A DNA stretch of 11,907 nucleotides. It comes from Parcubacteria group bacterium CG10_big_fil_rev_8_21_14_0_10_35_15 (GTDB lineage: Bacteria > Patescibacteriota > Minisyncoccia > Minisyncoccales > GWA2-46-15). The stretch spans positions 1 through 11,907 of the forward strand of contig PFDL01000007.1 in the NCBI GenBank assembly GCA_002772575.1, in the 5' to 3' direction. Positions 5,453 to 11,907 of this stretch are shown one piece after another (the first letter of the stretch is position 1; each line of letters starts with the position of its first letter). The position numbers and the translations under genes were made by a program. Below the pieces are notes generated by a model. The model was not told the DNA's origin. It searched no databases and saw only the letters and a list, made by a program, of their open reading frames with translations.

Positions 5453-5836
5453 TTACACGGTAACGGTTTCAATCTTTTGGCCTTGTTTAATCCTTATAAT
5501 CGCCTTTTTATATCCCTTTTTCCAACCAAGCGCCTTACCGCTTCTTCTGGTTTTACCGCCAACTATAATGATTTTAACACCAATAACTTTAACATTATAA
5601 AGACTTTCTATGGCTCTTTTTATTTCGGTTTTATTGGCTCTAGGAAAAACCTTAAAAACATACTGATTGTCCGAGGAAAGCATTGTCGCTTTTTCAGTTA
5701 CGTGTGGGGATACTAGAATCGAAGAACTGTCAAAAGTGACGAGTTTGCGCCTCTCCGGCACACCAGCCGATGAGGCGGGTTTTACCAAGGGTTTGCTTAC
5801 GCCGTCTTTTTTATTTTTAAAAAAATTAAAGGCCAT
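5453..5836 (-). CDS. rplW: 50S ribosomal protein uL23 with N-terminal extension
   Basis: Protein at the exit-tunnel rim, the docking point for trigger factor and SRP. The family fold begins near residue 41: ILVSPHVTEKATMLSSDNQYVF (SxxxTEKS...NxYxFxV), then ANKTEIKRAIESLYNVKVIGV and the basic loop GKTRRSGKALGWKKGYKKAIIRI. The 40 residues before it (MAFNFFKNKKDG... rich in Ser/Pro/Lys) extend the usual ~95 aa to 127. An ATG within the domain at TEKATM would cut the fold, so 5836 is preferred. The start codon lies one base after a 19-bp terminal inverted repeat of an inserted element and appears to belong to its 4-bp target duplication. Upstream context lacks a Shine-Dalgarno motif. Confidence 0.95.
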   Translation of the reverse strand: MAFNFFKNKKDGVSKPLVKPASSAGVPERRKLVTFDSSSILVSPHVTEKATMLSSDNQYVFKVFPRANKTEIKRAIESLYNVKVIGVKIIIVGGKTRRSGKALGWKKGYKKAIIRIKQGQKIETVTV

Positions 5837-5837
5837 A

Positions 5838-5981
5838 CCAGGTAGTAGAAACTCGACTAGGTAATCTCGGCTTTGCCAAGACTACCAATTTATTCGATAT
5901 TTCCAGATTTGTTTATTTGATTTTTAATTGCCGAGTAGTTTAGTTTTTTTTTGGTAAAGCGGTCGAGTTTTCACTACCTGG
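5838..5981. mobile_element. MITE-like fold-back element inserted at the rplW start codon
   Basis: Terminal inverted repeats CCAGGTAGTAGAAACTCGA (5838–5856) and TCGAGTTTTCACTACCTGG (5963–5981) match over 17 of 19 positions. Immediately outside both ends is CATA on the plus strand (5834–5837 and 5982–5985), i.e. TATG on the coding strand, resembling a 4-bp target-site duplication that includes ATG. Subterminal sequence continues the palindrome imperfectly (TTGGCAAAGC against GCTTTACCAA, CTCGGC against GCCGAG). Length is 144 bp with no transposase ORF, so any movement would need an enzyme from elsewhere. Removing the element and one TATG restores a 5-nt rplD–rplW gap, in line with the tight spacing of neighbouring junctions. 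The family is not one I can name. Confidence 0.65.
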
Positions 5982-5989
5982 CATAATAA

Positions 5990-6649
5990 TTATTCAGCGT
6001 TTTCGTTTTTTGAAAATGTTTTCTTTAATTCTGAAATTGTTTCCTTAGTCATTAATAAATATTTAAAAGAAAGAATCTCTAAAGTATTAATATTCCTAAC
6101 ATCAATAGTTTCAACTCCAGGAATATTTCTTGAAGCCAAAACAATATTTTTATCCGGTTTAGCTAGAATAATTAAAACTTTGGATTTTTTAAAATCAGCG
6201 ATTTTTAATCTCAAATCATTAATAATTCCTGCCATTTGCTTTGTTTTTGGCTGATCAATCTTCAAAGTTTCCAAAACAATCAATTCTTTTTCCTTGGCCT
6301 TAGAAGATAAAGCCACTAAAAGACTTTTTCTCGCCATTTTTTTATTTATACCTTGTTTCCAAATTTTTTCATTCCTAGGACCAAAAATGGTTCCGCCACC
6401 TTTCCATAAAGGCGATCTAATGGAAGAATGTCTAGATCTTCCTGTTCCTTTTTGTCTCCAAGGTTTTTTTCCACCGCCACTTACCTCTCCTCTTGTTTTA
6501 GTGTGGGCTGATCCCTGCCTTTGATTCGCCATTTGCGATCTGGTTATTTGCCAAAGTAAATCTGAATTAGGCTTTAGTTCAAAAACATCTTTAGGCAATA
6601 AAGCTTTTCCAGACTCTTCTCCATTTTGATTATATGTTTTAACAAACAT
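5990..6649 (-). CDS. rplD: 50S ribosomal protein uL4
   Basis: Exit-tunnel protein and, in E. coli, the autogenous repressor of the S10 operon. The 219 aa are near the usual ~205. The internal loop that reaches into the tunnel is plain: RQGSAHTKTRGEVSGGGKKPWRQKGTGRSRHSS (residues ~44–76, i.e. KTRGEVxGGGKKPWRQKGTGRAR), followed by PLWKGGGTIFGPRNE. The C-terminal globular domain ends with DVRNINTLEILSFKYLLMTKETI (xNxYDLLxxxxLxxTxxA). The start follows rplC by 12 nt (AATAATAAAACT) without a Shine-Dalgarno sequence. Downstream, the normally short junction to rplW is occupied by a 144-bp inserted element. Confidence 0.97.
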   Translation of the reverse strand: MFVKTYNQNGEESGKALLPKDVFELKPNSDLLWQITRSQMANQRQGSAHTKTRGEVSGGGKKPWRQKGTGRSRHSSIRSPLWKGGGTIFGPRNEKIWKQGINKKMARKSLLVALSSKAKEKELIVLETLKIDQPKTKQMAGIINDLRLKIADFKKSKVLIILAKPDKNIVLASRNIPGVETIDVRNINTLEILSFKYLLMTKETISELKKTFSKNENAE

Positions 6650-6661
6650 AGTTTTATTATT

Positions 6662-7264
6662 CTAGCGAGAATCAAGCTCAATTAAGGTTCCTCTTATTCC
6701 CGGAATCGCTCCATTGATTGCCATCAAATTATTATCTTTATCAATTTTTATAATTCTTAAATTCTTAACTGTCGCCCTTTCAGACCCCATTCTACCCGCC
6801 ATTTTTCTACCCTTAAATAAACGGCCAGGACCGCTTTGACCAGTAGATCCTATTGTTCTTAATTCGTGTTTAGTACCATGAGTTGAAGACAATCTTCCTT
6901 TAAATCCCCATTTTTTAACAGCTCCGCTGAAACCTTTACCCTTGGAAATACCAGCCACCTTGATTTTGTCTCCCTCAATAAAATCAGATGCAAAGCTATC
7001 ACCTACTTTATAATTTTTTAAATCTGATTCAGAAACTCTGATTTCTTTCAAGTAACGATACTCTTTGCCTTTCATTGTTTTTTTAATTCTTTTTTCTTTG
7101 GTAATTTTATCAAAACCAATTTGAATAGCGCAATAACCGTCTTTTTCTTTAGTCTTTACTTGTAAAACTTCGCAAGGTTTTGTTTCAACCAAAGTAACGG
7201 GAATCATCCTTCCATGATCAAATACCTGCGTCATAGTCACTTTCTTTCCTAAAACAAATTTCAT
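6662..7264 (-). CDS. rplC: 50S ribosomal protein uL3
   Basis: One of two initiators of 50S assembly. Its long finger reaches the peptidyl-transferase centre. The 200 aa are near the norm of ~209. It starts MKFVLGKKVTMTQVF (xLGKKxGMTxxF), continues with TLVETKPCEVLQVKT, has VAGISKGKGFSGAVKKWGFKGR (VxGxSKGKGFQGxxKRHGF) near residues 103–124, and a finger region with GSTGQSGPGRLFKGRKMAGRMG, then NLRIIKIDKDNN and GAIPGIRG. All expected blocks are in place. It begins after a 135-nt leader that contains a promoter candidate and a strong hairpin. The sequence just before the ATG (GTTAATAAATT) has no Shine-Dalgarno motif. Confidence 0.98.
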   Translation of the reverse strand: MKFVLGKKVTMTQVFDHGRMIPVTLVETKPCEVLQVKTKEKDGYCAIQIGFDKITKEKRIKKTMKGKEYRYLKEIRVSESDLKNYKVGDSFASDFIEGDKIKVAGISKGKGFSGAVKKWGFKGRLSSTHGTKHELRTIGSTGQSGPGRLFKGRKMAGRMGSERATVKNLRIIKIDKDNNLMAINGAIPGIRGTLIELDSR

Positions 7265-7275
7265 AATTTATTAAC

Positions 7276-7302
7276 AGAAAATCGGGCATAGCCCGATTCT
7301 CT
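7276..7302 (-). promoter_or_regulatory. Strong hairpin in the rplC leader, attenuator-like
   Basis: On the minus strand AGAGAATCGGGC pairs with GCCCGATTTTCT across a TAT loop: 12 bp with a single G·U, followed by a weakly T-rich GTTAATAAATT leading to the rplC ATG 12 nt away. Just upstream, TAGCCGA can instead pair with TCGGGCTA of the same 5' arm and loop (one bulge). Two mutually exclusive folds are therefore possible, the arrangement expected of an attenuator or of a leader that masks the rplC start. A role in S10-operon autoregulation is conceivable but not shown. Confidence 0.5.
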
Positions 7303-7357
7303 GATTCGGCTATTTAAGATAATTTATCTTTTTAAGATTGGCATTATCGCCATTTGA

Positions 7358-7386
7358 ATATTACAATAAAAATTAAATAAAGTAAA
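7358..7386 (-). promoter_or_regulatory. Candidate sigma70-type promoter upstream of rplC
   Basis: TTTACT (7381–7386) and TAATAT (7358–7363) are separated by 17 bp, in an AT-rich stretch starting 13 bp after the rpsJ stop. Transcription would begin near 7351, giving an ~85-nt leader containing the hairpin at 7276–7302. A 7-bp palindrome with a one-base centre, AAGATAA/TTATCTT (7316–7330), lies in this leader. In such AT-rich sequence promoter-like hexamers are common, so this is weaker than the promoter before tuf. Confidence 0.4.
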
Positions 7387-7399
7387 GCCTTACAAAACC

Positions 7400-7747
7400 T
7401 TACATTTTGATCTCAATATCCACTCCGGTCGGCAAATTAAGATTAGTCAGGGCATCAATCACCTTTTGACTCGGTTCTAAAATATCAATCAATCTTTTAT
7501 GGATTCTCATTTCAAATTGCTCTCTGCTATCTTTGTGGACAAAAGTTGAACGATTAACCGTATATTTCCTAATATCGGTTGGTAAAGGAATCGGACCCCT
7601 AATCTTAACGTTAAACCTAAGGGCAGTTTCAACAATCTGACGGCAACTGGTATCTAAAACCTTGTGATCATAAGCGCGAAGCCTGATCCGTAGTCTTGCT
7701 GTCTCAACTGTTTCTATTTTCTTTGGAACTTTAGTTTTAGTTGCCAT
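7400..7747 (-). CDS. rpsJ: 30S ribosomal protein uS10
   Basis: 30S head protein; also the NusE subunit of transcription antitermination complexes together with NusB. Residues ~17–115 cover the complete family: [19 protein letters not shown] (IRIRLKAYDHRLLDxS), the [18 protein letters not shown] block (GPIPLPT), [23 protein letters not shown] (KxSREQFExRxHKRLIDI) and [14 protein letters not shown] short Lys-rich N-terminal extension brings it to 115 aa from ~103. AGGA directly touches the ATG (TTTCAGGAATG), too close to act as a Shine-Dalgarno sequence. It lies 37 nt downstream of tuf, linking the str and S10 groups. Confidence 0.98.
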   Translation of the reverse strand: MATKTKVPKKIETVETARLRIRLRAYDHKVLDTSCRQIVETALRFNVKIRGPIPLPTDIRKYTVNRSTFVHKDSREQFEMRIHKRLIDILEPSQKVIDALTNLNLPTGVDIEIKM

Positions 7748-7784
7748 TCCTGAAATTCTTACTGGAAGTTAATCTTTATTAGGA

Positions 7785-8984
7785 TTACTTAATAACTTTG
7801 GTAATAACTCCGGCGCCGACTGTTCGGCCACCTTCTCTAATAGCAAATCTTTGTTTTTCTTCCATTGCCACCGGCACAATCAACTTAACAATAATGTTAA
7901 TAGTATCTCCGGGCATAACCATTTCTGTGCCCTCTGGTAAAGTAACATCACCGGTAATATCGGTTGTCTTGAAATAAAATTGAGGCTTGTATCCTTTAAA
8001 GAACGGTGTATGACGACCGCCTTCTTCTTTTGTTAAAACATAAACCTCTCCCTCAAATTCCGTATGAGGAGTAATTGTTCCGGGAGTGGCCAATACCTGA
8101 CCTCTCTGAACCTCTTCTTTTTTCAGTCCTCTTAATAAAACGCCAACATTGTCCCCGGCAAGACCCTCATCAAGAATTTTTTGAAACATTTCCACGCTAA
8201 CAATAGTCGTTTTTACGGTTGGCCTGATGCCGATTAACTCAACTTCATCGTTAGCCCTGACCTTACCCCTATCAATTCTGCCAGTGGCAACTGTTCCTCT
8301 TCCCTCTATTGTAAAAACATCTTCAATTGACATTAAGAATGGCTTGTCTGTTTCTCTAACAGGTTCTGGAATTGACTGGTCTAAAGCTTTAATCAAATCA
8401 AATATTCCATTTACCCATGGATCATCGGCTGAAGTCGCTTCTAATGCTTTTAAAGCAGATCCCCTTACAATTGGAATAGTATCGCCAGGATAACCATATT
8501 TCTTTAATAATTCTCTAACTTCAGATTCAACCAAATCAATTATTTCAGGATCATCAACAGCATCAACTTTATTTAAGAAAACAACCAAGGCTGGTAATCC
8601 AACTTGACGAGCCAAAAGAATATGTTCTCTAGTTTGAGGCATTGGTCCATCGGGAGCAGAAACTACTAAAATAGCTCCGTCCATTTGAGCCGCGCCAGTA
8701 ATCATATTCTTAATATAATCAGCATGACCAGGACAATCAATATGGGCATAGTGACGAGTCTCTGATTCATACTCAACATGACAAACATTAATTGTCACGC
8801 CACGAGCTCTTTCTTCAGGAGCTGAATCAATTTCATTAACGCCCTTGGTAGTGGCCTTAAAACCCTTAAGAGCCATTGTTTTAAGAATAGCGGCTGTTAA
8901 GGTTGTTTTACCATGATCAACGTGACCAATAGTACCAACGTTTACGTGAGGTTTTGTCCTCTCAAACTTTGCTTTTTCTGCCAT
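7785..8984 (-). CDS. tuf: Elongation factor Tu
   Basis: GTPase that delivers aminoacyl-tRNA to the ribosomal A site. The 399 aa are full length (E. coli 394). G1 is GHVDHGKT at residues 20–27, G2 includes ERARGVTI with T64, G3 is DCPGH at 83–87, G4 is NKVD at 138–141 and G5 is SALK at 176–179, all canonical. Domain 2 contains [20 protein letters not shown]. Domain 3 ends [19 protein letters not shown], the classic C-terminus. It sits between fusA and rpsJ, as in many bacteria, and has its own strong promoter in the 66-nt gap. The ATG is preceded by AT-only sequence. This intact G4/G5 pair is a useful internal contrast with the EF-G encoded upstream. Confidence 0.99.
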   Translation of the reverse strand: MAEKAKFERTKPHVNVGTIGHVDHGKTTLTAAILKTMALKGFKATTKGVNEIDSAPEERARGVTINVCHVEYESETRHYAHIDCPGHADYIKNMITGAAQMDGAILVVSAPDGPMPQTREHILLARQVGLPALVVFLNKVDAVDDPEIIDLVESEVRELLKKYGYPGDTIPIVRGSALKALEATSADDPWVNGIFDLIKALDQSIPEPVRETDKPFLMSIEDVFTIEGRGTVATGRIDRGKVRANDEVELIGIRPTVKTTIVSVEMFQKILDEGLAGDNVGVLLRGLKKEEVQRGQVLATPGTITPHTEFEGEVYVLTKEEGGRHTPFFKGYKPQFYFKTTDITGDVTLPEGTEMVMPGDTINIIVKLIVPVAMEEKQRFAIREGGRTVGAGVITKVIK

Positions 8985-9020
8985 ATTATTTTTTTATATA
9001 TTAATTATATTATTTATATT

Positions 9021-9049
9021 ATCATATTTGTTCTCAAAAGATTTGTCAA
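9021..9049 (-). promoter_or_regulatory. Strong sigma70-type promoter for tuf
   Basis: TTGACA (9044–9049), a perfect -35 hexamer, is followed by a 17-bp spacer and TATGAT (9021–9026), one base from the consensus TATAAT. The -35 box starts one base after the fusA stop codon. Predicted transcription start is near 9014, leaving ~30 nt of AT-only leader before the tuf ATG. This would let the very abundant EF-Tu, and the genes after it, be transcribed independently of the str genes. It is the best promoter in the window. Confidence 0.75.
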
Positions 9050-9050
9050 C

Positions 9051-11159
9051 TTACTTTCGTTTGCCATCAATAATTTCTTGGGCAATATTCTTCGGCACTT
9101 CCCGATAATGGGAAAATTCCATAGTGGATGTTCCTCTGCCTTCGGTTAAAGATCTTAAGGCAGTGGCATAACCAAACATTTCCGATAAAGGCACTTCTCC
9201 GTTAATAATCTTTGAATCAAGCCGGTCTGAAGTTTCTTTAATTTGTCCTCTTCTGGCATTGAAATTACCGATAACTTCGCTAAACGATTCTTTTGAACAA
9301 ATTATTTCTATTTCCATTATTGGTTCCAGAATAACAGCGCCTGCTCTTTTAACAACCTCCTGAAAAGCCATCATTGAAGCTATTTTAAAAGCAAGTTCGG
9401 AAGAATCAACTTCATGAAAAGAACCGTCATAAAGAGTTATCTCCATATCAACCATTTTGTAACCAGCCACCACACCCTTTTCCATTGCCTCTTTAACTCC
9501 TTTTTCAACTGCCGGAATATATTCTTGAGGAATAGTTCCACCCCTGATTTCATTAATAAATTCAAAACCTTTTCCTCTTTCTCTCTTTTTAGCTCTTAAC
9601 CAAACATGACCATATTGACCTCTACCGCCAGATTGTTTGACATATTTTCCTTCTGCTTCTGCCTCGCCAGTAATAGTTTCTTTGTAAGCTACTTGCGGTC
9701 TGCCAACATTGGCCTCAACGCCAAACTCTCTTTTCATCCTGTCAACAATAATTTCCAAATGCAATTCTCCCATACCGGAAATAATTGTTTCACTCGTATC
9801 CATATCTCCCTTAACTATAAAAGTCGGATCTTCATCAGACAATTTCTTTAAAGCATTACCCATTTTTTCCTGATCAGCCTTGGTTTTTGGTTCAATCCTA
9901 ATTGAAATAACCGGCTCCGGGAAATTAATGGTTTCCAAAACAATTGGATGATTTTCATCGCAAAGCGTATTGCCAGTGTGAGTATCTTTTAAGCCAACAG
10001 TAGCGCCGATTTCGCCGGCGTAAATCTCTTCCACTTCCTCTCTTTCATTTGCATGCATTCTTAAAATCCGGCCGATTCTTTCTTTTTCGCCGGTCGTTGT
10101 ATTTAAAACATAAGATCCTCTACTCAATTTTCCAGAATAAACTCTGAAAAAATTCAAAGTACCAACATAGGGATCAGCGGCAATCTTAAAAGCTAAAGAT
10201 GTAAAAGGTTCATCGTCTGAAGTTTTCCTCTCAATTTCATTTCCGGTATTTGGATCAATTCCCTTAACCGGAGGTATATCCAAAGGCGATGGTAAAAATT
10301 GAACAACAGCGTCAAGAATTGTTTCAACCATTACTCTACGACCATCACCGCCAAGAATCGGAAAGAATTTTCCGGCTAAGGTTGATTTCCTAATTGCAAT
10401 TAAAAGCTCTTCTTCTGTCAAAACACCATCAGCCAGAAATTTATTAACCAATTCTTCGTCACTCTCAACTGTTCTTTCAATTAATTCAGCCCTGTATTTT
10501 TCAACCAGCTCTTTCATATCATCAGGAATTTCTATTTCCAACATTTCCAAGGCTTTTTCATCTTTATAAATATAAGCCTTTTTAGTAATCAAATCTATCA
10601 CTCCTTTTAATTCGGATTCAATTCCAATCGGTAGTTGAATCGGAGAAGCGTTAAAAGCCAATCTTTTTCTAATAGACTCAACGCTTTCATAAAAATTAGC
10701 GCCAGTCAGATTGAGCTTGTTAATGTAACACATTCTGGCAACATTATATTTGTCAGCTTGTCGCCAAACTGTTTCTGATTGGGGCTGAACGCCTTCTTTG
10801 CCATCAAAAATAACTACGGCCCCGTCTAAAACACGCAAAGATCTCTGGACTTCTGCGGTAAAGTCAATGTGACCAGGAGTATCAATAATATTAATTCTAA
10901 ATTCATCTTTGCCTAACGGACCAAAAGACAACATTTTTGCTTTCCAAAAACAAGTAGTAGCCGCTGATGTAATGGTAATGCCTCTTTCTCTTTCCTGGAC
11001 CATCCAATCCATTTCAGTTGTTCCGGCATCAATATTGCCAATTTTATGAGTTTTACCCGTGTAATATAAAAGAGTTTCAGTAGTAGTTGTTTTACCGGCA
11101 TCAATATGGGCAATGATCCCAATATTTCTAATTCTGTCTAAAGGATATATTCTTGGCAT
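9051..11159 (-). CDS. fusA: Elongation factor G with altered guanine-recognition motifs
   Basis: Translocase GTPase that moves tRNA–mRNA on the ribosome and, with RRF, splits it. The protein is 702 aa, full length. The start at 11159 ([20 protein letters not shown]) fits the family and lies 1 nt after the rpsG stop. A further upstream ATG at 11216 would add 19 residues inside rpsG and is not favoured. G1 is AHIDAGKT (17–24), G2 [13 protein letters not shown]3 DTPGH (93–97). G4 reads NKLN (147–150) instead of NKMD. The G5 region reads [11 protein letters not shown] (from 269) instead of CGSAFKNKGVQ. Domains II–V are normal: the GMGELHLEI segment at 462, domain [11 protein letters not shown] at 511–519, and H582 in the tip loop [13 protein letters not shown]. 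Because the rest is so well conserved, I read it as the functional EF-G of the cell. Confidence 0.98.
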   Translation of the reverse strand: MPRIYPLDRIRNIGIIAHIDAGKTTTTETLLYYTGKTHKIGNIDAGTTEMDWMVQERERGITITSAATTCFWKAKMLSFGPLGKDEFRINIIDTPGHIDFTAEVQRSLRVLDGAVVIFDGKEGVQPQSETVWRQADKYNVARMCYINKLNLTGANFYESVESIRKRLAFNASPIQLPIGIESELKGVIDLITKKAYIYKDEKALEMLEIEIPDDMKELVEKYRAELIERTVESDEELVNKFLADGVLTEEELLIAIRKSTLAGKFFPILGGDGRRVMVETILDAVVQFLPSPLDIPPVKGIDPNTGNEIERKTSDDEPFTSLAFKIAADPYVGTLNFFRVYSGKLSRGSYVLNTTTGEKERIGRILRMHANEREEVEEIYAGEIGATVGLKDTHTGNTLCDENHPIVLETINFPEPVISIRIEPKTKADQEKMGNALKKLSDEDPTFIVKGDMDTSETIISGMGELHLEIIVDRMKREFGVEANVGRPQVAYKETITGEAEAEGKYVKQSGGRGQYGHVWLRAKKRERGKGFEFINEIRGGTIPQEYIPAVEKGVKEAMEKGVVAGYKMVDMEITLYDGSFHEVDSSELAFKIASMMAFQEVVKRAGAVILEPIMEIEIICSKESFSEVIGNFNARRGQIKETSDRLDSKIINGEVPLSEMFGYATALRSLTEGRGTSTMEFSHYREVPKNIAQEIIDGKRK

Positions 11160-11160
11160 T

Positions 11161-11625
11161 TCATCTTGAAAAATGAGCAAAGGCTCGGTTGGCTTCAGCC
11201 ATCCGATGCATATCAAGTTTCTTTTTAATTGTTGAACCCTCGTTATTATAAGCTAAAATTAATTCTTCGGATAATTTTTCCGCCATTGGCTTGCCTTTTT
11301 TAGACTTGGCTGCTCCAATAATCCATCTCATTGCCAAAGCAACTTTTCTATCTCCTTTAACCTCGGTTGGAACCTGATAAGTGGCTCCGCCAACTCTCTT
11401 TGGCTTAACTTCTAAAAGCGGAGATGCATTAGATAAAGCGCCTTCAAAAATATCCAATGGTTCTTTTTTAGTTTTCTGTTTAATCAAATCAAAAGCCTGA
11501 TAAACAATTCTGGCCGCCACTGTTTTCTTCCCTTTCCTCATTACCTGATTTATCAGTTTTGAAACTAAAACATTATCATAAATAATATCCGGCTGAATTT
11601 CTCTTTTTGCAACTTTACCTCTCAT
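11161..11625 (-). CDS. rpsG: 30S ribosomal protein uS7
   Basis: Primary binder of the 16S rRNA 3' domain, organiser of the 30S head and E-site contact; in E. coli the repressor of the str operon. The 154 aa match the short bacterial form. It begins [18 protein letters not shown] (RRxxxxxRxxxxDPxYxS), with [42 protein letters not shown] near residues 70–90, [22 protein letters not shown], and the ending [13 protein letters not shown] (MAEANKAFAHYRW). The start is 2 nt after the rpsL stop (TAATTATG) and the TGA stop is 1 nt before fusA (TGAAATG), which points to translational coupling. Confidence 0.98.
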   Translation of the reverse strand: MRGKVAKREIQPDIIYDNVLVSKLINQVMRKGKKTVAARIVYQAFDLIKQKTKKEPLDIFEGALSNASPLLEVKPKRVGGATYQVPTEVKGDRKVALAMRWIIGAAKSKKGKPMAEKLSEELILAYNNEGSTIKKKLDMHRMAEANRAFAHFSR

Positions 11626-11627
11626 AA

Positions 11628-11907
11628 TTATACTTTAGGTTTTTTAGCGCCATATTTTGATCTTTCTTGTTTTCTATTTTCAACTCCGCCGGCATCAAGA
11701 ACGCCCCTGACAATATGATATCTAACTCCGGGCAGATCCTTAACCCGGCCACCCCTGATCACTACGATTGAATGTTCTTGAAGATTATGGCCTTCTCCGG
11801 GAATGTAGGCGGTCACTTCCATACCATTGGTTAATCTAACTCTGGCCACTTTTCTCAAAGCTGAGTTTGGTTTTTTAGGTGTAGTCGTAAAAACTTTCAA
11901 ACAAACT
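11628..11907 (-). CDS. rpsL: 30S ribosomal protein uS12, 5' part cut by window edge
   Basis: Decoding-centre protein of the 30S subunit, the classical streptomycin target. The visible 92 codons begin [19 protein letters not shown], equivalent to E. coli residues from V33, so about 32 N-terminal residues lie beyond the window. The [18 protein letters not shown] loop and the C-terminal [13 protein letters not shown] are normal. Both lysines whose substitution gives streptomycin resistance in E. coli (K43 in TTPKKPNS, K88 in RVKDLPG) are present, so no such resistance allele is seen. The TTG at 11900 is an internal leucine codon, not a start. rpsG follows 2 nt later. Confidence 0.97.
   Translation of the reverse strand, partial: VCLKVFTTTPKKPNSALRKVARVRLTNGMEVTAYIPGEGHNLQEHSIVVIRGGRVKDLPGVRYHIVRGVLDAGGVENRKQERSKYGAKKPKV

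Noticed and set aside
8227..8493. Plus-strand ORFs opposite tuf, fusA, rplD and rplE
   Set aside because: All lie antisense within strongly conserved genes and show no independent features; shadows of the real coding frames.
11160..11216. Longer EF-G start at 11216
   Set aside because: It would add 19 residues lying inside rpsG in another frame with no family counterpart. The ATG at 11159 gives the standard EF-G N-terminus and a 1-nt coupled junction.
11628..11907. Streptomycin-resistance type changes in S12
   Set aside because: The lysines equivalent to K43 and K88 are both present; nothing suggests an altered drug site.
1..11907. Alternative genetic code with TGA as glycine or tryptophan
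   Set aside because: TGA terminates rpsG and rpsC at the expected family C-termini and no in-frame TGA interrupts any gene.

Overview
The window is a contiguous run of the classical str–S10–spc ribosomal protein cluster, entirely on the minus strand. In transcription order (right to left) it reads rpsL (5' end cut off by the window edge), rpsG, fusA, tuf, rpsJ, rplC, rplD, rplW, rplB, rpsS, rplV, rpsC, rplP, rpmC, rpsQ, rplN, rplX, rplE, rpsN, rpsH (3' end cut off). It encodes most of the early-assembling 30S and 50S proteins plus the two elongation GTPases EF-G and EF-Tu.

The DNA is AT-rich and uses TGA as an ordinary stop (rpsG, rpsC). Shine-Dalgarno motifs are nearly absent. rpsN is the short zinc-binding type, rplX carries a C-terminal zinc ribbon, and several proteins have non-standard ends (L22, L23 and S19 extended, L2 shortened). 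Together this suggests a bacterium of the Patescibacteria/CPR type, probably Parcubacteria-like. That assignment is an inference from gene content and protein style, not from a marker search. TGA as stop argues against the recoded Gracilibacteria/SR1 lineages.

Layout: 11907–9051 is the str part (S12, S7, EF-G) with gene gaps of 1–2 nt. A strong sigma70-like promoter starts immediately after the fusA stop and drives tuf–rpsJ and what follows. The 135-nt rpsJ–rplC gap holds a second promoter candidate and a strong attenuator-like hairpin. From 7264 to 1 runs the S10–spc part.

The unexpected content lies in the gaps. Most junctions are 1–26 nt, but five junctions of the S10–spc part are 93–153 nt. 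Three of them (rplB/rpsS, rpsC/rplP, rplX/rplE) contain copies of one inverted-repeat element that ends flush with the downstream ATG. A fourth (rplD/rplW) contains a different, MITE-like fold-back element with 19-bp terminal inverted repeats and an apparent 4-bp TATG duplication that re-creates the rplW start codon. The fifth (rplN/rplX) contains a synonymously diverged echo of the end of rplN followed by a possible echo of the start of rplX.

The most striking coding-level observation is EF-G. Its guanine-recognition motif NKxD reads NKLN and its G5 motif region reads GGDGR instead of the usual GSAFK, while all other GTPase and domain IV landmarks are intact. There is no CRISPR array, tRNA, rRNA or recognisable transposase gene in the window, and no gene-free stretch longer than 300 bases.
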